A stretch of 64,000 nucleotides of DNA from Desulfofustis glycolicus DSM 9705. Lineage in GTDB: Bacteria > Desulfobacterota > Desulfobulbia > Desulfobulbales > Desulfocapsaceae. The notes below the pieces were generated by a model. The model was not told the DNA's origin, ran no database searches, and saw only the letters and a list, made by a program, of their open reading frames with translations. The translations under genes and the position numbers were made by a program. Shown here in pieces: positions 17,789-27,601 of the stretch. Position 1 is the stretch's first letter. Each line of letters begins with the position of its first letter. Location of the stretch: NCBI RefSeq assembly GCF_900130015.1, contig NZ_FQXS01000004.1:165478-229477 (forward strand). The letters are read 5' to 3'.

Positions 17789-19813
17789 ATGAATCGACAG
17801 ATAGGCAAACTCCACCGGTTGTTCGACAGCAATTTTCTCGAATACACCTCATATGTCATAAAAGAGCGTGCTATACCTGCAATTGAGGACGGACTTAAGC
17901 CCGTTCAGCGGCGTCTTTTGCAAACCCTGTTCAATATAGAAGACGGACGGTTTCATAAGGTAGCAAACGTCGTCGGTGAAACGATGAAGCTGCACCCTCA
18001 TGGCGACGCCTCCATCTTTTCGGCCCTGGTGAATCTTGCCAATAAAGGCTATCTCATCGATCGACAAGGAAATTTCGGCAATATTTACACTGGCGACCAG
18101 GCCTCGGCCGCACGTTATATCGAGTGTCGCCTATCGCCGCTGGCCAAAGAAGTCATGTTCAACAAGGATTTGACCGAGTTTGTCGAATCCTACGACGGCA
18201 GGATGCTTGAACCGGTGACACTGCCGGCGAAAATCCCGCTCTTGCTGCTTCAGGGCGCTGATGGTATTGCCGTCGGTATGGCAACGAGAATTCTGCCGCA
18301 CAACTTTCAGGAATTGCTCAAAGCCCAGATCGCCACCCTGAAAAACGAAGGGTTTGAACTCTACCCTGATTTCCAGCAAAAAGGGTTAATCGATGTCTCC
18401 GATTACTCCAACGGCAACGGCCGGGTTCGCTGCCGGGCCCGAATCGTCGAGACCAACGAAAAAACCATCACCATCACCGAAATACCCTATGGGACAACCA
18501 CAACATCTCTGATTGAATCCATTGAAAAGGCCGCAAAGTCTGGAAAAATAAAGATTCTTTCAATAAGCGACTACACCGCAGAAGATGTCGAAATCGAGAT
18601 AAAGTTACCCCGGGGCATTTACGCCGATGATACGATCAAAGCCCTCTACGCCTTCAGCGATTGCGAGACTTCGCTCAACGCCAGCCTGACGTTGATTAAA
18701 GGAGACTTTCCGCGGGTCTGCACCGTCGAGGAAGTCATCGCGTTCAACACCGAAAAGCTGGTCGGTGATCTGACCAGAGAACTTGAAATAGAACTCGCCA
18801 GACTCACGGAAAAACTGCAAACCAGACTGCTCGAACAGATCTTTATCGAAGAACGGCTCTACAAACAGATCGAGGAAAAAACCAGCTACGAGGCGGTGGT
18901 GGCTACGGTGAAATCCTCACTGGAACCGTTCGCCGGCGAGCTCTTACGACCGGTCTCCAGGGAAGACCTCGAGCATCTGCTGGAAATCAGGATTAAACGT
19001 ATTTCCCGTCACGATATCGACCGACACGCCCGGGAAATAAAGGAAATTAAGAAAAGTATCAAAGAGACCGAAAACCACTTGACCGATGTGGTTGGTTACA
19101 CCATCTCTTATCTCGAAAAACTGTTTGAAAAATACGGTGATGCCTTCCCACGACAGACTGAAATCACCCGGTTCTCCGAGGTGGAAGCAAGAAAAGTGGC
19201 GTTGAGCAACCTGACCGTCGGCTACCATCGTGCCAGCGGCTTTTTCGGCCATCTGATCAAACCCGTTGACGAACAGGCCGACTGCTCTTTCGCTTGCTCG
19301 GAATATGACCGAATCCTGATGATTTTCAAGAACGGCGTCTACAAAGTCATCCCGGTGCCCGACAAACTCTTTATCGGTGAAGATCTCGAATATGCCGCCG
19401 TCCTCGAAGGAGAGACTATTTTCAATGTCATCTATCGGGAAGGGTCGGAAAGCCAAGCATATGTCAAACGATTCACCACTCCAAAGTTCATTTTGGACAA
19501 GGAATACCGACTCTTTCCGGAACACCCGCGATCACGGATTCTCCTGCTGACCAAAGGGGAAGGCCAACACGCCAGAGTAAGTTTTGTGCCGTCCAGGCGG
19601 GCCAAAAGCAATGTGGCTGAAATCAGTTTCGATGATTTTTTGATCAAGAACCCCACCGCCATCGGTAAACGCGTGTCGCCCCGCGTGGTCAGACGGGTGG
19701 TTGAAAGCACGGAACGGACGGTGATAAAAGAGCCCCACAACCTGGAACTGCCCGGAATAACCGAATCGACAGATACGCCGTCGCCGGAGAAAGAAAAAAA
19801 GGACACCGAATAA
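17789..19813 (+). CDS. parC: DNA topoisomerase IV subunit A (ParC-type GyrA family)
   Basis: A 674-residue breakage-reunion subunit. The N-terminus has EYTSYVIKERAIPAIEDGLK-like sequence, the HPHGDAS motif near 69-75, and the catalytic Tyr110 in SAARYIECRLSP. A long coiled region (RLTEKLQTRLLEQIFIEERLYKQ) and a beta-pinwheel-like C-terminus follow; the tail is highly charged. It is shorter than E. coli ParC, and no GyrA box is obvious, so topoisomerase IV is favoured over gyrase. Its TAA (19811-19813) directly abuts the stop codon of the convergent miaB, leaving no room for an intergenic terminator. Confidence 0.9.
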   Translation: MNRQIGKLHRLFDSNFLEYTSYVIKERAIPAIEDGLKPVQRRLLQTLFNIEDGRFHKVANVVGETMKLHPHGDASIFSALVNLANKGYLIDRQGNFGNIYTGDQASAARYIECRLSPLAKEVMFNKDLTEFVESYDGRMLEPVTLPAKIPLLLLQGADGIAVGMATRILPHNFQELLKAQIATLKNEGFELYPDFQQKGLIDVSDYSNGNGRVRCRARIVETNEKTITITEIPYGTTTTSLIESIEKAAKSGKIKILSISDYTAEDVEIEIKLPRGIYADDTIKALYAFSDCETSLNASLTLIKGDFPRVCTVEEVIAFNTEKLVGDLTRELEIELARLTEKLQTRLLEQIFIEERLYKQIEEKTSYEAVVATVKSSLEPFAGELLRPVSREDLEHLLEIRIKRISRHDIDRHAREIKEIKKSIKETENHLTDVVGYTISYLEKLFEKYGDAFPRQTEITRFSEVEARKVALSNLTVGYHRASGFFGHLIKPVDEQADCSFACSEYDRILMIFKNGVYKVIPVPDKLFIGEDLEYAAVLEGETIFNVIYREGSESQAYVKRFTTPKFILDKEYRLFPEHPRSRILLLTKGEGQHARVSFVPSRRAKSNVAEISFDDFLIKNPTAIGKRVSPRVVRRVVESTERTVIKEPHNLELPGITESTDTPSPEKEKKDTE

Positions 19814-21172
19814 TCAGCTCACCGCCCGTCCTTTCAGAGAGTGCTGACCGGCTCCGGTAATCATGACACGAAGCACGTCTCCCGATTGCGCGGTTGACGG
19901 CCATGACTCGAGATGAACTATGTGATTGGTCGGTAAACGGCCGCTCGCCAATTCACCATCGGCTCTCTCGAGCAGGACGTCTTGCAGCGTCCCGATATAC
20001 TCCCGGTTTCTCTCCAGGCTGATTTCATCCTGTCGCTTCTGAAAGAGCTGTAGCCGCTCGCTTTTCACGCTCTCTTCACATTTCCCGTCAAATGATGCTG
20101 CCGCGGTGCCAGGTCGACCCGAGTACTTGAACGAAAACGAACCGTGGAAGCGGACCCGTTCCAGCAAATCCATGGTCGCCTGAAAATCAGAATCGGTCTC
20201 ACCCGGAAAACCGACAATGATATCAGTGGTTAAGGCAAGGTCCGGACGGGCGGTACGCAGCCGGTCGACCATGTTCAGGTAGTCATCAATCCGGTATTTC
20301 CGATTCATTCGCCGGAGGACGATGTCCGACCCAGATTGTACCGGCAGATGCAGTTGCGGGCAAAGCTTGTTGATTTCGGCAAAGCAACGGATCAATTCGT
20401 CCGGCAAATCTTTCGGATTCGATGTGGTAAAACGAAGCCTCCGTAATCCCGGGATCTTTGCCACTTCGTGCAACAACCGGGCAAACGGGTAGGGAGTATC
20501 TTCTTCACTGACCGGGTTGGTCGTACCATAGGAATTGACATTCTGGCCAAGCAGGGTGATCTCAACGACACCTGTGTTTACCAGTGCCGTTACTTCATCG
20601 ATAATATCGACTGCTTTTCTCGATACTTCCCGCCCCCTTGTATAGGGCACGACGCAATACGTGCAGAAATTGTTGCAGCCCTGCATGATGGTGACAAATC
20701 GGCTGAGCACAGCGGTGTCACCGTTGCGTTGCGACTGTTCGCTGGCAGTCGGCAAGCGAGGAATATATCGCGGAATTTCATAGCTGTCCGACAAATTAAC
20801 AGCGGTCCGCTGGTGTCTGGCACGCACCAACAACCCCGGTAGTTCGTAAATATGCTGCGTCCCGACAACCAGATCGACATGCGGCATCCGCTCGATGATC
20901 ATCTGCCCTTCCTGCTGAGCGACACAGCCGGCGACACAGATCTGCATCGACGGGTTGTCCGCTTTCTGCTTTCTCAAACTGCCAAGAAGACTGAAGACTT
21001 TCTGTTCAGCCTTGGCACGAACTGAACAGGTGTTAATAACTATCAGCGAGGCACGTGTCATAACAGATGTGGGGTGATAGCCGTGCTCGCAGAGCGTCTG
21101 TGCCATTATTTCGCTGTCTCTGATGTTCATTTGGCAGCCAAACGTCTTGATGTAAAATGTTTTTTCTTTCAT
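19814..21172 (-). CDS. miaB: tRNA-2-methylthio-N6-isopentenyladenosine synthase
   Basis: A 452-residue radical-SAM methylthiotransferase that converts i6A37 to ms2i6A37 in tRNAs. The N-terminal UPF0004 domain has Cys13 (FGCQMN), Cys49 and Cys83 for one FeS cluster; the radical SAM motif CNNFCTYC has C166, C170 and C173; the C-terminal ~65 residues are a TRAM domain. The product of MiaA (25394-26341) is its substrate, so both steps lie in the window. It is 47 bases downstream of the DUF4911 gene in a purB-DUF4911-miaB run. Confidence 0.96.
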   Translation of the reverse strand: MKEKTFYIKTFGCQMNIRDSEIMAQTLCEHGYHPTSVMTRASLIVINTCSVRAKAEQKVFSLLGSLRKQKADNPSMQICVAGCVAQQEGQMIIERMPHVDLVVGTQHIYELPGLLVRARHQRTAVNLSDSYEIPRYIPRLPTASEQSQRNGDTAVLSRFVTIMQGCNNFCTYCVVPYTRGREVSRKAVDIIDEVTALVNTGVVEITLLGQNVNSYGTTNPVSEEDTPYPFARLLHEVAKIPGLRRLRFTTSNPKDLPDELIRCFAEINKLCPQLHLPVQSGSDIVLRRMNRKYRIDDYLNMVDRLRTARPDLALTTDIIVGFPGETDSDFQATMDLLERVRFHGSFSFKYSGRPGTAAASFDGKCEESVKSERLQLFQKRQDEISLERNREYIGTLQDVLLERADGELASGRLPTNHIVHLESWPSTAQSGDVLRVMITGAGQHSLKGRAVS

Positions 21173-21219
21173 AAACCGGAGAGAGGGAAGGGGGATGAAA
21201 AACCAGAACCGCTGAGTTC

Positions 21220-21450
21220 TCAGACCAGTCGATTGCGCTTGATCGTTGGCGCAAGCGCTGTCAGCAGACCGATCAGGTCGGGCAAGGATTCTTCGGCGCA
21301 GCGCAGCCTGATCAGTCCGCTCGTGCTCGACAAAGACGACAACACGGCCAGGTTATCGTAACCTTCGAGGATAAACTTGACCAGATGAAATTGTCGCGGC
21401 TCGATCCGAAAGAAGGTTTCCGTCAATCGTTTTTCTTGAAAAACGGTCAT
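21220..21450 (-). CDS. DUF4911 family small protein
   Basis: A 76-residue protein with the pattern FRIEPRQFHLVKFILEGYDN then STSGLIRLRC, which I recognise as DUF4911. The family has no known function and is common in Desulfobacterota next to miaB. It begins five bases after the purB stop and is followed by miaB, so it is probably transcribed with both. The small alpha/beta layout and a conserved single Cys can be seen; nothing indicates catalysis. Confidence 0.75.
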   Translation of the reverse strand: MTVFQEKRLTETFFRIEPRQFHLVKFILEGYDNLAVLSSLSSTSGLIRLRCAEESLPDLIGLLTALAPTIKRNRLV

Positions 21451-21455
21451 GACGT

Positions 21456-22898
21456 TCAGACGCGCAACGAAGCATCGACAGTGCCGATGCTCTCCTTGTT
21501 TTTCTCGAGTATCGGATGGACGTATTCTTCAAGAAACTCCTCGGTCTGCCGGCAGGCCCGTCCGGTGAATTGGCGGTAATCGCCGGTCATCGCGGTTAAT
21601 TCGGAGCCATTGAGGGGAATGCGGGGATCATCGGCCAGACGGAGAAGCAAATCGTTATCCCGGGCCTCCTGTTTGACCATCAACCCGGCCGCCACGGAGT
21701 GCTCCTTGATGACTTCGTGCATCAGCTGTCGACTGCAGCCACGGTTGACCGCCTCCATAAGGATCTTCTCGGTGACCATGAACGGCAGCTCGGAAGCAAT
21801 ATGTTTTTCAATTTGTTTCGTATATACAACCATATTTGATGTTATGTTAATAAACAACTTTAATATTGCGTCTGTCAACAAAAAGGCCTGCGGGATATCC
21901 ATTCGGCGAATAGCTGAATCATCGAGTGTTCGCTCGAACCATTGGTTTGCATATGTCGAATAAAAATCAGCGGGTAGTCCCATCAATTTGCGGGCCAGTC
22001 CGGTCATTCGTTCCGATCTCATCGGGTTACGCTTATAGGCCATTGCCGAAGAGCCGGTCTGATTACTGGCAAACGGCTCCTCCTGAACCTTGAGATTGGA
22101 GAGCAATCGTAGGTCAACAGCAAATTTGTGGGCCGTTGCAGCGATTCCGGCGAGTATCTCGACCAGTTTAATATCGTGTTTTCTGCTATATGTTTGGCCG
22201 GTTACCGGATATGAGCCGACGAAGCCGAGTTTTTCCGCGACCAACTGGTCAAGGCGGCGGACTTTTTCGTGATCCCCTTGAAAAAGCTCGAGAAAAGTGG
22301 CTTGCGTGCCGACCGTGCCTTTGGCGCCACGCGCCCTGAACCGTTCCAGAAATGCCTCGATAGAATTGAAATCTGTTAACAAATCAAGCAGATAAAGCGT
22401 GTTACGTTTACCAACGGTGGTCGGCTGTGCCGGCTGGTAATGGGTATACCCGAGGGTCGGCAGGTCTTTATATCGCTCACAAAAAGCTGCCAACTGATCG
22501 ATAACATTGAGTAAACCAGCCCTGATCAGATGCAAGGCGTGACGCTGAATAATCAGATCGGTATTGCAGACAACAAATTGCGATGTGGCACCGAGGTGAA
22601 TTATAGCTTCGGCCTTCGGACATTTGGTGCCGAACTCGAAAACGTGAGCCATCACATCATGGCGGATCTCTTTTTCTTTTTCTCGGGCAAGACCATAATC
22701 GATGTTGGTGAGATTTGCCTTCATCTCGTCAAGCATATCCCGGTTGATCAAGCCTGTCAGGCCCAACTCGTATTGTGCTTCAGCCAGGGCCAGCCAGCAG
22801 CGCCGCCAAGTTGTGAACTTCATTTCGTCGGAAAAGAGATACTGCATTTCAGGGTTGGTATAGCGACCGACCAACGGCTCCTGATAGACCGTATGCAT
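21456..22898 (-). CDS. purB: Adenylosuccinate lyase
   Basis: A 480-residue fumarase/aspartase-superfamily enzyme acting twice in purine synthesis (SAICAR to AICAR; adenylosuccinate to AMP). Signatures are GATSQFVVCNTDLI, TLGYTHYQPAQPTTVGKR and the signature loop GSSAMAYKRNPMRSE. The sequence resembles the longer, eukaryote-like branch (ending in LEEYVHPIL). ATG 22898 is preferred over TTG 22904 because it sits 6 bases after GGGAG. Upstream is an unusually long stretch without genes. Confidence 0.94.
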   Translation of the reverse strand: MHTVYQEPLVGRYTNPEMQYLFSDEMKFTTWRRCWLALAEAQYELGLTGLINRDMLDEMKANLTNIDYGLAREKEKEIRHDVMAHVFEFGTKCPKAEAIIHLGATSQFVVCNTDLIIQRHALHLIRAGLLNVIDQLAAFCERYKDLPTLGYTHYQPAQPTTVGKRNTLYLLDLLTDFNSIEAFLERFRARGAKGTVGTQATFLELFQGDHEKVRRLDQLVAEKLGFVGSYPVTGQTYSRKHDIKLVEILAGIAATAHKFAVDLRLLSNLKVQEEPFASNQTGSSAMAYKRNPMRSERMTGLARKLMGLPADFYSTYANQWFERTLDDSAIRRMDIPQAFLLTDAILKLFINITSNMVVYTKQIEKHIASELPFMVTEKILMEAVNRGCSRQLMHEVIKEHSVAAGLMVKQEARDNDLLLRLADDPRIPLNGSELTAMTGDYRQFTGRACRQTEEFLEEYVHPILEKNKESIGTVDASLRV

Positions 22899-23677
22899 GA
22901 ACAAACTCCCTTATTGCTTTAAGTATATTTTCTATATACCTGTTTTATAGTCGATAAAAGGACATCACACGTTTTTTTCACAGGCTAGGAAAGCGACTTT
23001 TACCACGTTCGCCACCAAAGAGAAAGCCGTTTCATCGCTATATGTTTATTATGTCGCATAATGTATATTATGTAAAATAAATGGCCGAAGCAACTCGATG
23101 CAACGTGCGTCCGATCATCATAGATTGAAAATATATGTTTATATAACGGCATGTTACTTTCATCTCAAGGGATGTCCTCGCCCACCTGGCGGCGACACAA
23201 TTGATCGAGTCGGGATGCACAAATATCACGGCAACCACTCCCAACAACCAGTATTTGCCGATTGACCTAGAGACCGCGCCGATGGGAACGTGAACCGTTT
23301 AGTCCCATATCCGAACCCCGGGAACGAGATAATACCAACGTTGAAAGCTCTTTCACACTGCTTCGAGCGTTATACTACCTAACCCACTCCAAGCCAGCAG
23401 AGACTGGCTATGATGTGCGGCACGTTGATCTGCGGAAAATCACACTACAGAGAAGAACCAAACAGGCAACGACAGCTAACGCCAGTCCCCGCACCCGCTC
23501 TGCTGTTTACACAGAGCGAAAAGATCTGCGAACACCGAACAGGGGCCCGCGACTGGTCTCAAAAGGACCGCCAATGAGAGACGGTGCTGACCTTCAGGCT
23601 CGACTCAATACTTGGCCGATCTGGAAAATGTTCTCGTTTGCAGGCGCTCGCCCGTCTTTCATGGTCTTCATTTTCTA
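22899..23677. other. Long stretch (779 bases) without a recognisable gene
   Basis: The part next to purB (about 22910-23160) is distinctly AT-rich, with several TATATT/TATAAT-like words, and presumably contains the purB promoter. The rest, up to the end of recJ, is mixed in composition. It has no supported reading frame: the only longer ones have neither a good ribosome site nor a recognisable product. I looked for 4.5S RNA, 6S RNA, RNase P and tmRNA cores and saw none. Similarity to a decayed gene cannot be excluded. Confidence 0.5.
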
Positions 23678-25378
23678 CTATTGCCAAATGTTTTCTGCTC
23701 GTATTTTCCAACTGATATGCCCATTATAAGAATCAATTACCGGTGAGTACAACAATGAGCACGGGGCGGAAAGATCAATGGCACGAGCCGCACCACCGAG
23801 GCGAAAACCAACCACTGCCAAGTTCTGATACGAACCGCGAGCGACGGCCTTAAAGTGCTCGCCCTGCCCACCAAAAAGTGAAAGCGACACCAACCGAACG
23901 GCGTCATCGATAAAGAGCGGTCGCGGATTCCCCTCGCCAAACGGTTCCAGCTGTTTCAGGTTGTTCAACAACAGCGGATCAAGCGCTTCGCGCAGTGGCA
24001 GGGCCACCGGCCCGACCATCTTCACTTCGCGGTCGCCTTCAGCAGAACGCTGCTCGGCAAACATGGTGCGGGCGGTCAGCTGAAAAGCCGATTTGAACTC
24101 CTCGAACAAAGCAGGTTGCAGGGAAAAGCCCGCGGCTGCCGCATGGCCGCCAAAAGAGGTCAAGTAGCGTGAGCACGAACACATGGCATCATAAAGATGA
24201 AACCCGGCCGGAGCCCGGGCTGAACCTTTCATTGCGTGATGATCGCCGCGGCCGGAACTGCAGACCAGTGCCGGAACCCCGTACCGCTCTACCAGCCGAG
24301 CCGCGGTGATGCCAAGAATCCCTTCGTGGAACGAACCGTGCAATACTATACTTTTATCGCGCTCTATTGAGTAGATATCAATTAAATGTAATGCATTTTC
24401 TAGATCATGTTTGCCAACTTGTTTCCGTTGCGCATTCAACGCAACAAGCTGGCTGGTCAGACCTTTGAGTTCGTCTTGGTCCCGTCCGGCCAGGACGGCC
24501 AGCGATACGTCCGCCGCCCCGAGGCGCCCTGCCGCATTGAGCACCGGTGCGATATGAAAGGAGACCTGCTCACCACTCAGCCAATCACCGGTAATACCCA
24601 GTTCCGCCAGAAGCGCCGTCATGCCCGCTCTTCCGGAGTGCGCCAGTACCTCGAAACCACCCTTGACCAGGAGTCGGTTGACTCCGGTCAACGGCACGAC
24701 ATCGGCAATGGTACCGATGCACACGAAATCAAGAAACGATTTCATGTTTATCTCGCATTTATCTATTTTGTCGATTTTATTTCCGTTAATTCGAGCACGA
24801 ATCGCCGCTGCCAGATAAAACGCCACACCGACTCCGGCCAGATCCTTGCAGGGAAAACAACACTCCTGCTGTTTGGGGTTGATCACGGCGTCAGCCGCTC
24901 CGACATCCTGCGGCACCTGATGATGATCGGTAACGATGACTGTGAAACCGAGTTCTTTGGCACACGCTAGTTCCCGACGATTACCGATACCGCAGTCGAC
25001 TGTTATCAATAATTTTTCAGCAGACATCTCAGCGGCAAGCAGACGCAGCGCCGGTTCGTTGAGTCCATATCCTTCGCTGAGGCGATTGGGGATATAGGAC
25101 CGAACGGAGACACCAAGCTGGTTGAAAAACTCGACGAGCAACGCCGTCGCGGTGATGCCGTCGACGTCGTAATCCCCCCAGACCAGAATGTCGTGGCCCT
25201 CGCTCAGCGCGGTTACCACTAGATCGACAGCCCGTTCCATCGAACGAAACAGATTCGGCGACGGCAGATCAGCAAGGCTCGGATAAAAATGGTTCGCCAC
25301 GGTGGTATCGTCCGTTATCCCCTGCCGCTGCAGATGAGTGCGAATTGCCGGATGGATGGAAAGGCGTGGTGTGATCAT
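23678..25378 (-). CDS. recJ: Single-stranded-DNA-specific 5'-3' exonuclease RecJ
   Basis: A 566-residue DHH-family nuclease of recombination and mismatch repair. It shows DYDVDGITATALL (motif I), DCGIGNR, VTDHHQVP (the DHH), NPKQ with CFPCKDLAGVGVAFYLA, and the DHHA1 region with GSARAPAGFHLYDAM and FGGHAAAAGF, then an OB-type C-terminus. Length fits RecJ. ATG 25378 is chosen over TTG 25390. It is 15 bases downstream of miaA, on the same strand, so the two are likely cotranscribed. Confidence 0.95.
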   Translation of the reverse strand: MITPRLSIHPAIRTHLQRQGITDDTTVANHFYPSLADLPSPNLFRSMERAVDLVVTALSEGHDILVWGDYDVDGITATALLVEFFNQLGVSVRSYIPNRLSEGYGLNEPALRLLAAEMSAEKLLITVDCGIGNRRELACAKELGFTVIVTDHHQVPQDVGAADAVINPKQQECCFPCKDLAGVGVAFYLAAAIRARINGNKIDKIDKCEINMKSFLDFVCIGTIADVVPLTGVNRLLVKGGFEVLAHSGRAGMTALLAELGITGDWLSGEQVSFHIAPVLNAAGRLGAADVSLAVLAGRDQDELKGLTSQLVALNAQRKQVGKHDLENALHLIDIYSIERDKSIVLHGSFHEGILGITAARLVERYGVPALVCSSGRGDHHAMKGSARAPAGFHLYDAMCSCSRYLTSFGGHAAAAGFSLQPALFEEFKSAFQLTARTMFAEQRSAEGDREVKMVGPVALPLREALDPLLLNNLKQLEPFGEGNPRPLFIDDAVRLVSLSLFGGQGEHFKAVARGSYQNLAVVGFRLGGAARAIDLSAPCSLLYSPVIDSYNGHISWKIRAENIWQ

Positions 25379-25393
25379 GAGGGCCTGCAAGAG

Positions 25394-26341
25394 TTACATG
25401 TGAGGAGAGACGGTACCTTTGAGCCAGCCACCGATATGATTCAGCAACCGACCTGTATCGCTGACCGGCAACCAGGTAATGGTTTGGTCCTTGCGAAACC
25501 AAGTCATTTGTCGTTTGGCATAGCGCCGTGTATCACGAGCGAGCTGTTCCAGGAGCTGTTCACGCGACCAATTTCCCGACAGATAGGTAAGCATATGCCG
25601 ATAACCGATAGCCTGCATCGACTTCAGCTCCGGGCAGTAGCCCCGCTGCAGTAAGCCGCGTACCTCCTGCTCCAGGCCGCTGTCAATCATCTTCCGTGCT
25701 CGCCTGTTGATCCGCTCGTAGAGCACCGGCCGTGGACAATCGAGTCCAATGGAGAGCACCCTGGCAAAAGCGATTTTCCCCGCCGCCGATTGCTGCTCGA
25801 GATGGCTGGATAGCGGAGTTCCGGTTATTTGATAGACCTCCAGCGCCCTGATTATGCGTGCCGTGTCATGCGGGTGAAGACGGCCGGCTGTTTGGCGGTC
25901 GCAGGCAGACAATTCCCGATAGAGCATGTCACTACCCTCCTCGTGCAGCCGCTCGGTCAATTCCCGGCGAACTGCCGGGTCGCTCTCGCCACCGGTAAAC
26001 AGGCCATGCAGCAAGGCCCGCAGGTAGAGACCGGTCCCGCCAGTCAGCAGTGGTAGCGCGTTTCGCTGGTGAATCCGTCTGATGGCAGCCAGAGCGTCTT
26101 CGACAAAACGAGCCGCATGATATGGTTGATCCGGGTCGACGATATCGATAAGATGATGCGGAATTTCCCGCCGGAGTTCAGGTTCGATTTTGGCCGTTCC
26201 GATATCCATGTACCGATAGACCTGCATCGAATCAACACTGACAATCTCGCAGCCGAATTTCCTGGCAATCGCCAGCGATAAATCGGTCTTACCGACGGCA
26301 GTTGGCCCGATCAGCACAAGAACGGGGTTTTCGATGAGCAT
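25394..26341 (-). CDS. miaA: tRNA dimethylallyltransferase
   Basis: A 315-residue enzyme that adds a dimethylallyl group to N6 of A37 in UNN-reading tRNAs, giving i6A. The P-loop is GPTAVGKTD (about 12-20), followed by SVDSMQVYRYMDIGTAKI, HHLIDIVDPD, LLTGGTGLYLRALLHG and RYAKRQMTWFRKD. The frame is open far upstream, but ATG 26341 follows GAGGGA and starts the conserved sequence. The start lies inside the 3' end of the ComEA-like gene (53-base overlap). MiaB, acting on its product, is at 19814-21172. Confidence 0.95.
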   Translation of the reverse strand: MLIENPVLVLIGPTAVGKTDLSLAIARKFGCEIVSVDSMQVYRYMDIGTAKIEPELRREIPHHLIDIVDPDQPYHAARFVEDALAAIRRIHQRNALPLLTGGTGLYLRALLHGLFTGGESDPAVRRELTERLHEEGSDMLYRELSACDRQTAGRLHPHDTARIIRALEVYQITGTPLSSHLEQQSAAGKIAFARVLSIGLDCPRPVLYERINRRARKMIDSGLEQEVRGLLQRGYCPELKSMQAIGYRHMLTYLSGNWSREQLLEQLARDTRRYAKRQMTWFRKDQTITWLPVSDTGRLLNHIGGWLKGTVSPHM

Positions 26342-26780
26342 CGATTTCCCTCGGGGGTTCATCAAACAAGAAAAACTCTCGGAATTGCCGGGACCGGACC
26401 GGACCAATTCCGGAAACACGGGTGAGCTGCTCGGCGCTGTCGAAATTCCCGGACCTCTGCCGTTCGGCGACGATGCGGCGAGCGAGTTCCGGGCCGATAC
26501 CGGGAACGATCTGCAACACGGCCTCACCGGCCCTGTTTACCGGAACCTTGCCGCAAACCAGGGCGACAAGCCGCGGGACTGCCGTTGCGCATTGGGGCAG
26601 CGGCTCGCCGGTCAACATCAACCGGTTGCCCTGTGCGACCAGCGGGTCGGGCGTAACGCTGGTTCCGGCACGTTCATAGCGCATGTCGGCCGAGATCGCG
26701 CTCACCAGAACGGTTGCCCAGACAATGATCACCAATACCGGGATCCGTGCATCACGATGGCTAGTGCTTGGCTGGTTCAT
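26289..26780 (-). CDS. ComEA-like helix-hairpin-helix protein with N-terminal membrane segment
   Basis: A 163-residue protein with one N-terminal membrane helix (IPVLVIIVWATVLVSAIS) and a C-terminal tandem HhH domain (VPVNRAGEAVLQIVPGIGPELARRIV and RVSGIGPVRSRQFREFF). This is the ComEA layout, which binds incoming DNA at the outer face of the membrane in competent bacteria; many homologues have unknown roles. ATG 26780 is the likeliest start, with a weak ribosome site; the frame is open further upstream. The last ~17 residues are encoded in the overlap with miaA and look non-conserved. Confidence 0.78.
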   Translation of the reverse strand: MNQPSTSHRDARIPVLVIIVWATVLVSAISADMRYERAGTSVTPDPLVAQGNRLMLTGEPLPQCATAVPRLVALVCGKVPVNRAGEAVLQIVPGIGPELARRIVAERQRSGNFDSAEQLTRVSGIGPVRSRQFREFFLFDEPPREIDAHRKPRSCADRANCRR

Positions 26781-26958
26781 GGCAACGGAAAGACAAGCGG
26801 TACGGAGAAAAACAACGAGACGCGCCAACAATACAATACAACGAAAGCGCTGCCAATCCCCTTGTTTCAATAGTCCTTGTTTCGCACTGCGCGAAGGAGT
26901 ATATAGCGTTTGCGCAATAATAAACCGTTTCCGGGCAAACAGATGGTGCCCCGTAGCT

Positions 26959-27441
26959 ATGAGCCATTTCAACATCGTCCTTGTCGAACCGGAAATACCC
27001 CCCAACACCGGTTCGATAGCCCGCTTGTGCGGGGCGACCAATTGTACCTTGCACCTGGTTCAACCACTGGGATTTTCCACAGAAGACAAGCACTTGAAAC
27101 GCGCCGGCCTGGATTACTGGAATCAGGTCAGGATCGTTGATTGGCCTGACCTGGAAACCTTCCTGGGTCGACAGGAAGAACAAAAACTCAAATTTTTTAC
27201 GACCAAGACCAGCTGTCGTTATACCGAGGCGCGCTATCAGCCGGACGATTTCCTAATCTTCGGCAAGGAGTCGAAGGGACTGCCACCACAGATCAGAGCT
27301 CTCTACGGCGATCTCTGCTTCACCGTACCGATGGCCAACCCGCACATCCGCAGCCTCAACCTTGCAATGACGGCAGGTATCGTTTTATATGAGGCCCTGC
27401 GCCAACAGGAGGAGCGTGGCGTAACGAAAAAGCGGTCCTGA
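26959..27441 (+). CDS. trmL: tRNA (cytidine/uridine(34)-2'-O)-methyltransferase
   Basis: A 160-residue SPOUT (TrmH-type) methylase that 2'-O-methylates the wobble base of tRNA-Leu. Signatures are LVEPEIPPNTGSIARLCGAT at the N-terminus, HLVQPLGF, KRAGLDYW, FGKESKGLP and the knot region PMANPHIRSLNLAMTAGIVLYE. Length is right for TrmL. ATG 26959 is chosen although the frame runs upstream, since the product begins at the conserved MSHFNIVLVEPEIP. It is divergent from comEA/miaA; E. coli TrmL needs the i6A37 group made by MiaA. Confidence 0.93.
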   Translation: MSHFNIVLVEPEIPPNTGSIARLCGATNCTLHLVQPLGFSTEDKHLKRAGLDYWNQVRIVDWPDLETFLGRQEEQKLKFFTTKTSCRYTEARYQPDDFLIFGKESKGLPPQIRALYGDLCFTVPMANPHIRSLNLAMTAGIVLYEALRQQEERGVTKKRS

Positions 27442-27601
27442 TTTTTGGGGGATGGGGACCGACTCGTGCCGCGAGACGACAAGACGATTTGAAATCATCC
27501 TCCGACAAGCAGCACCGGAGCATACAACGCCCTGATGGACCACCGCCGGATACCGGTAAGAACCACTCAGGTCGACCAAACCAGATAAGGAGAAACACCC
27601 G

